A stretch of DNA of 64,000 nucleotides from Flavivirga sp. 57AJ16 (GTDB lineage Bacteria > Bacteroidota > Bacteroidia > Flavobacteriales > Flavobacteriaceae), in the NCBI RefSeq assembly GCF_028736925.1, contig NZ_JAQZAT010000001.1, forward strand, positions 186,001 through 250,000, read 5' to 3'. The notes below the pieces were generated by a model that saw only the letters and a program-made list of their open reading frames with translations, ran no database searches and was not told the DNA's origin. The translations under genes and the position numbers were made by a program. The stretch's first letter is position 1. Each line of letters starts with the position of its first letter. Below, piece by piece: positions 63,449-64,000 of this stretch.

Positions 63449-63629
63449 GAAGTGGTTTAAATTTTTTTCAATTGGCTGCAACCTGCCGGCAGGCAGGCAG
63501 GAACGCTCCTTTTCATCCTTTTTTCGTCTTTTTATTACTTCGTAACGCTGCTATGAAGCGCAAAAAAGGCTTCAAAATGAATAAAAATTAGCTATTTTTC
63601 GCTTCAATCAAAAAAGTTCAGACCACTTC
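63449..63629. repeat. Inverted repeat region between leuS and the EamA gene
   Basis: GAAGTGGTTTAAA at the left and its near-inverse TTCAGACCACTTC at the right enclose about 150 bases with the GC-rich CCTGCCGGCAGGCAGG palindrome. GAAGTGGTTTAAA recurs at 29631-29643 and, as GAAGCGGTTTAAACCACTTC, at 24403. The stretch between leuS and the EamA gene shows no coding frame. Confidence 0.5.
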
Positions 63630-63767
63630 TATTAATACATTTGCTTTTGTTACTAATGAACTCATTTAAATTTTTTAGCCAATCCAAAAAGTTTAAATGA
63701 GTTCAATATGTGTTTGTAGAATAAATAGAATTACTTTTGATCCCTAATCGTTTTAATCAGCTAAAAA

Positions 63768-64000
63768 TTGCCCATTAAAAATATCTATAAAGCACATGCG
63801 GCCCTACTTGGAGCTAATTTAATTTATGGTGTAAACTATATAGTAGCAAAAGGGATCATGCCCGACAAAATTGGTGCTTCGGCTTTTGTTTTTATTCGCC
63901 TTTTTTTTGGAACCATTTTATTTTGGGTTATAAAATCTTTTATTAAAGAGAAGGTCGCATCTAAAGACATGCTACGAATAGTTGCTTGTGGTTTATTAGG
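63768..64000 (+). CDS. EamA/DMT family transporter, N-terminal part (partial)
   Basis: The frame starts with TTG at 63768 and is open to the window edge. It reads LPIKNIYKAHAALLGANLIYGVNYIVAKGI, then MPDKIGASAFVFIRLFFGTILFWVI, the first two helices of a drug/metabolite transporter (EamA) protein. An in-frame stop lies just upstream. The TTG start is uncertain because no better ATG is in frame near it. The remaining helices lie beyond the window. Confidence 0.75.
   Translation, partial: MPIKNIYKAHAALLGANLIYGVNYIVAKGIMPDKIGASAFVFIRLFFGTILFWVIKSFIKEKVASKDMLRIVACGLL

Overview
The window looks like chromosomal DNA of a low-GC marine-type member of the Flavobacteriaceae (phylum Bacteroidota). The evidence is the gene families (SusC/SusD pair with an ECF sigma/FecR regulator, a type IX secretion sorting domain, DUF4271 and DUF4296 proteins, DUF3526 ABC permeases, a KorAB oxidoreductase) and the promoters, several of which carry the Bacteroidota TAnnTTTG -7 element. 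I see no rRNA, no tRNA and no CRISPR array. The genes are mostly housekeeping, with many small dispersed inverted-repeat elements between them.

Layout. 1-6000: the end of a lactonase gene, rpsP-rimM, a four-helix-bundle protein, a TrmN6-like methyltransferase, a glutaryl-CoA dehydrogenase-like enzyme, a metallophosphoesterase and a DUF1853 protein. 6000-10200: a small membrane protein and a three-gene ABC-2 transporter. 10200-16100: an iron-sulfur block with a [2Fe-2S] ferredoxin, KorB-KorA, a decayed 4Fe-4S ferredoxin gene broken by a short terminal-inverted-repeat element, an Nfu-type scaffold and Mrp. 16100-24300: small hypotheticals, an alkyltransferase-like protein, a LysE exporter, TrmB, a glycosyltransferase, a PhoR/PhoB-type two-component system, a T9SS sorting-domain-only protein, a LuxE-like enzyme and a frameshifted YHS-domain gene. 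24400-38600: TyrS, an SDR reductase, a DUF4296 lipoprotein, dihydroorotase, a polyprenol-phosphate glycosyltransferase, a DUF4271 protein, uroporphyrinogen-III synthase, PEP carboxykinase, a DUF423 protein, a saccharopine dehydrogenase-like enzyme, an Lrp regulator and glycyl-tRNA synthetase. 38700-46800: a cell-surface signalling and uptake locus (ECF sigma factor, FecR, SusC with an STN domain, SusD, a TlpA-like thioredoxin). 47000-48300: two decayed transposase genes (IS4-like, IS982-like). 48300-64000: ComF, an Ig-like lipoprotein, an omega-amidase plus methionine aminotransferase pair, a GNAT enzyme, a LytTR two-component system, a membrane MutS-like ATPase, a YugP metallopeptidase, alanine dehydrogenase, a SemiSWEET, leucyl-tRNA synthetase and the start of an EamA transporter.

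The most unusual object is leuS (60027-63383). Its reading frame carries a complete DUF559 (Vsr-like endonuclease fold) domain inserted at the start of the editing domain. GC-rich repeats flank the insert, and further GC-rich palindromes of similar type sit in frame at two other places in the same gene. Related palindromic or terminal-inverted-repeat elements lie between genes across the window. At least three short families occur here in two copies (14417/55129; 31264/36469; 10263/57354), and one copy disrupts the ferredoxin gene. Two genes, a hypothetical at 16973 and the T9SS sorting-domain protein at 22164, share a near-identical sigma-54-like promoter.
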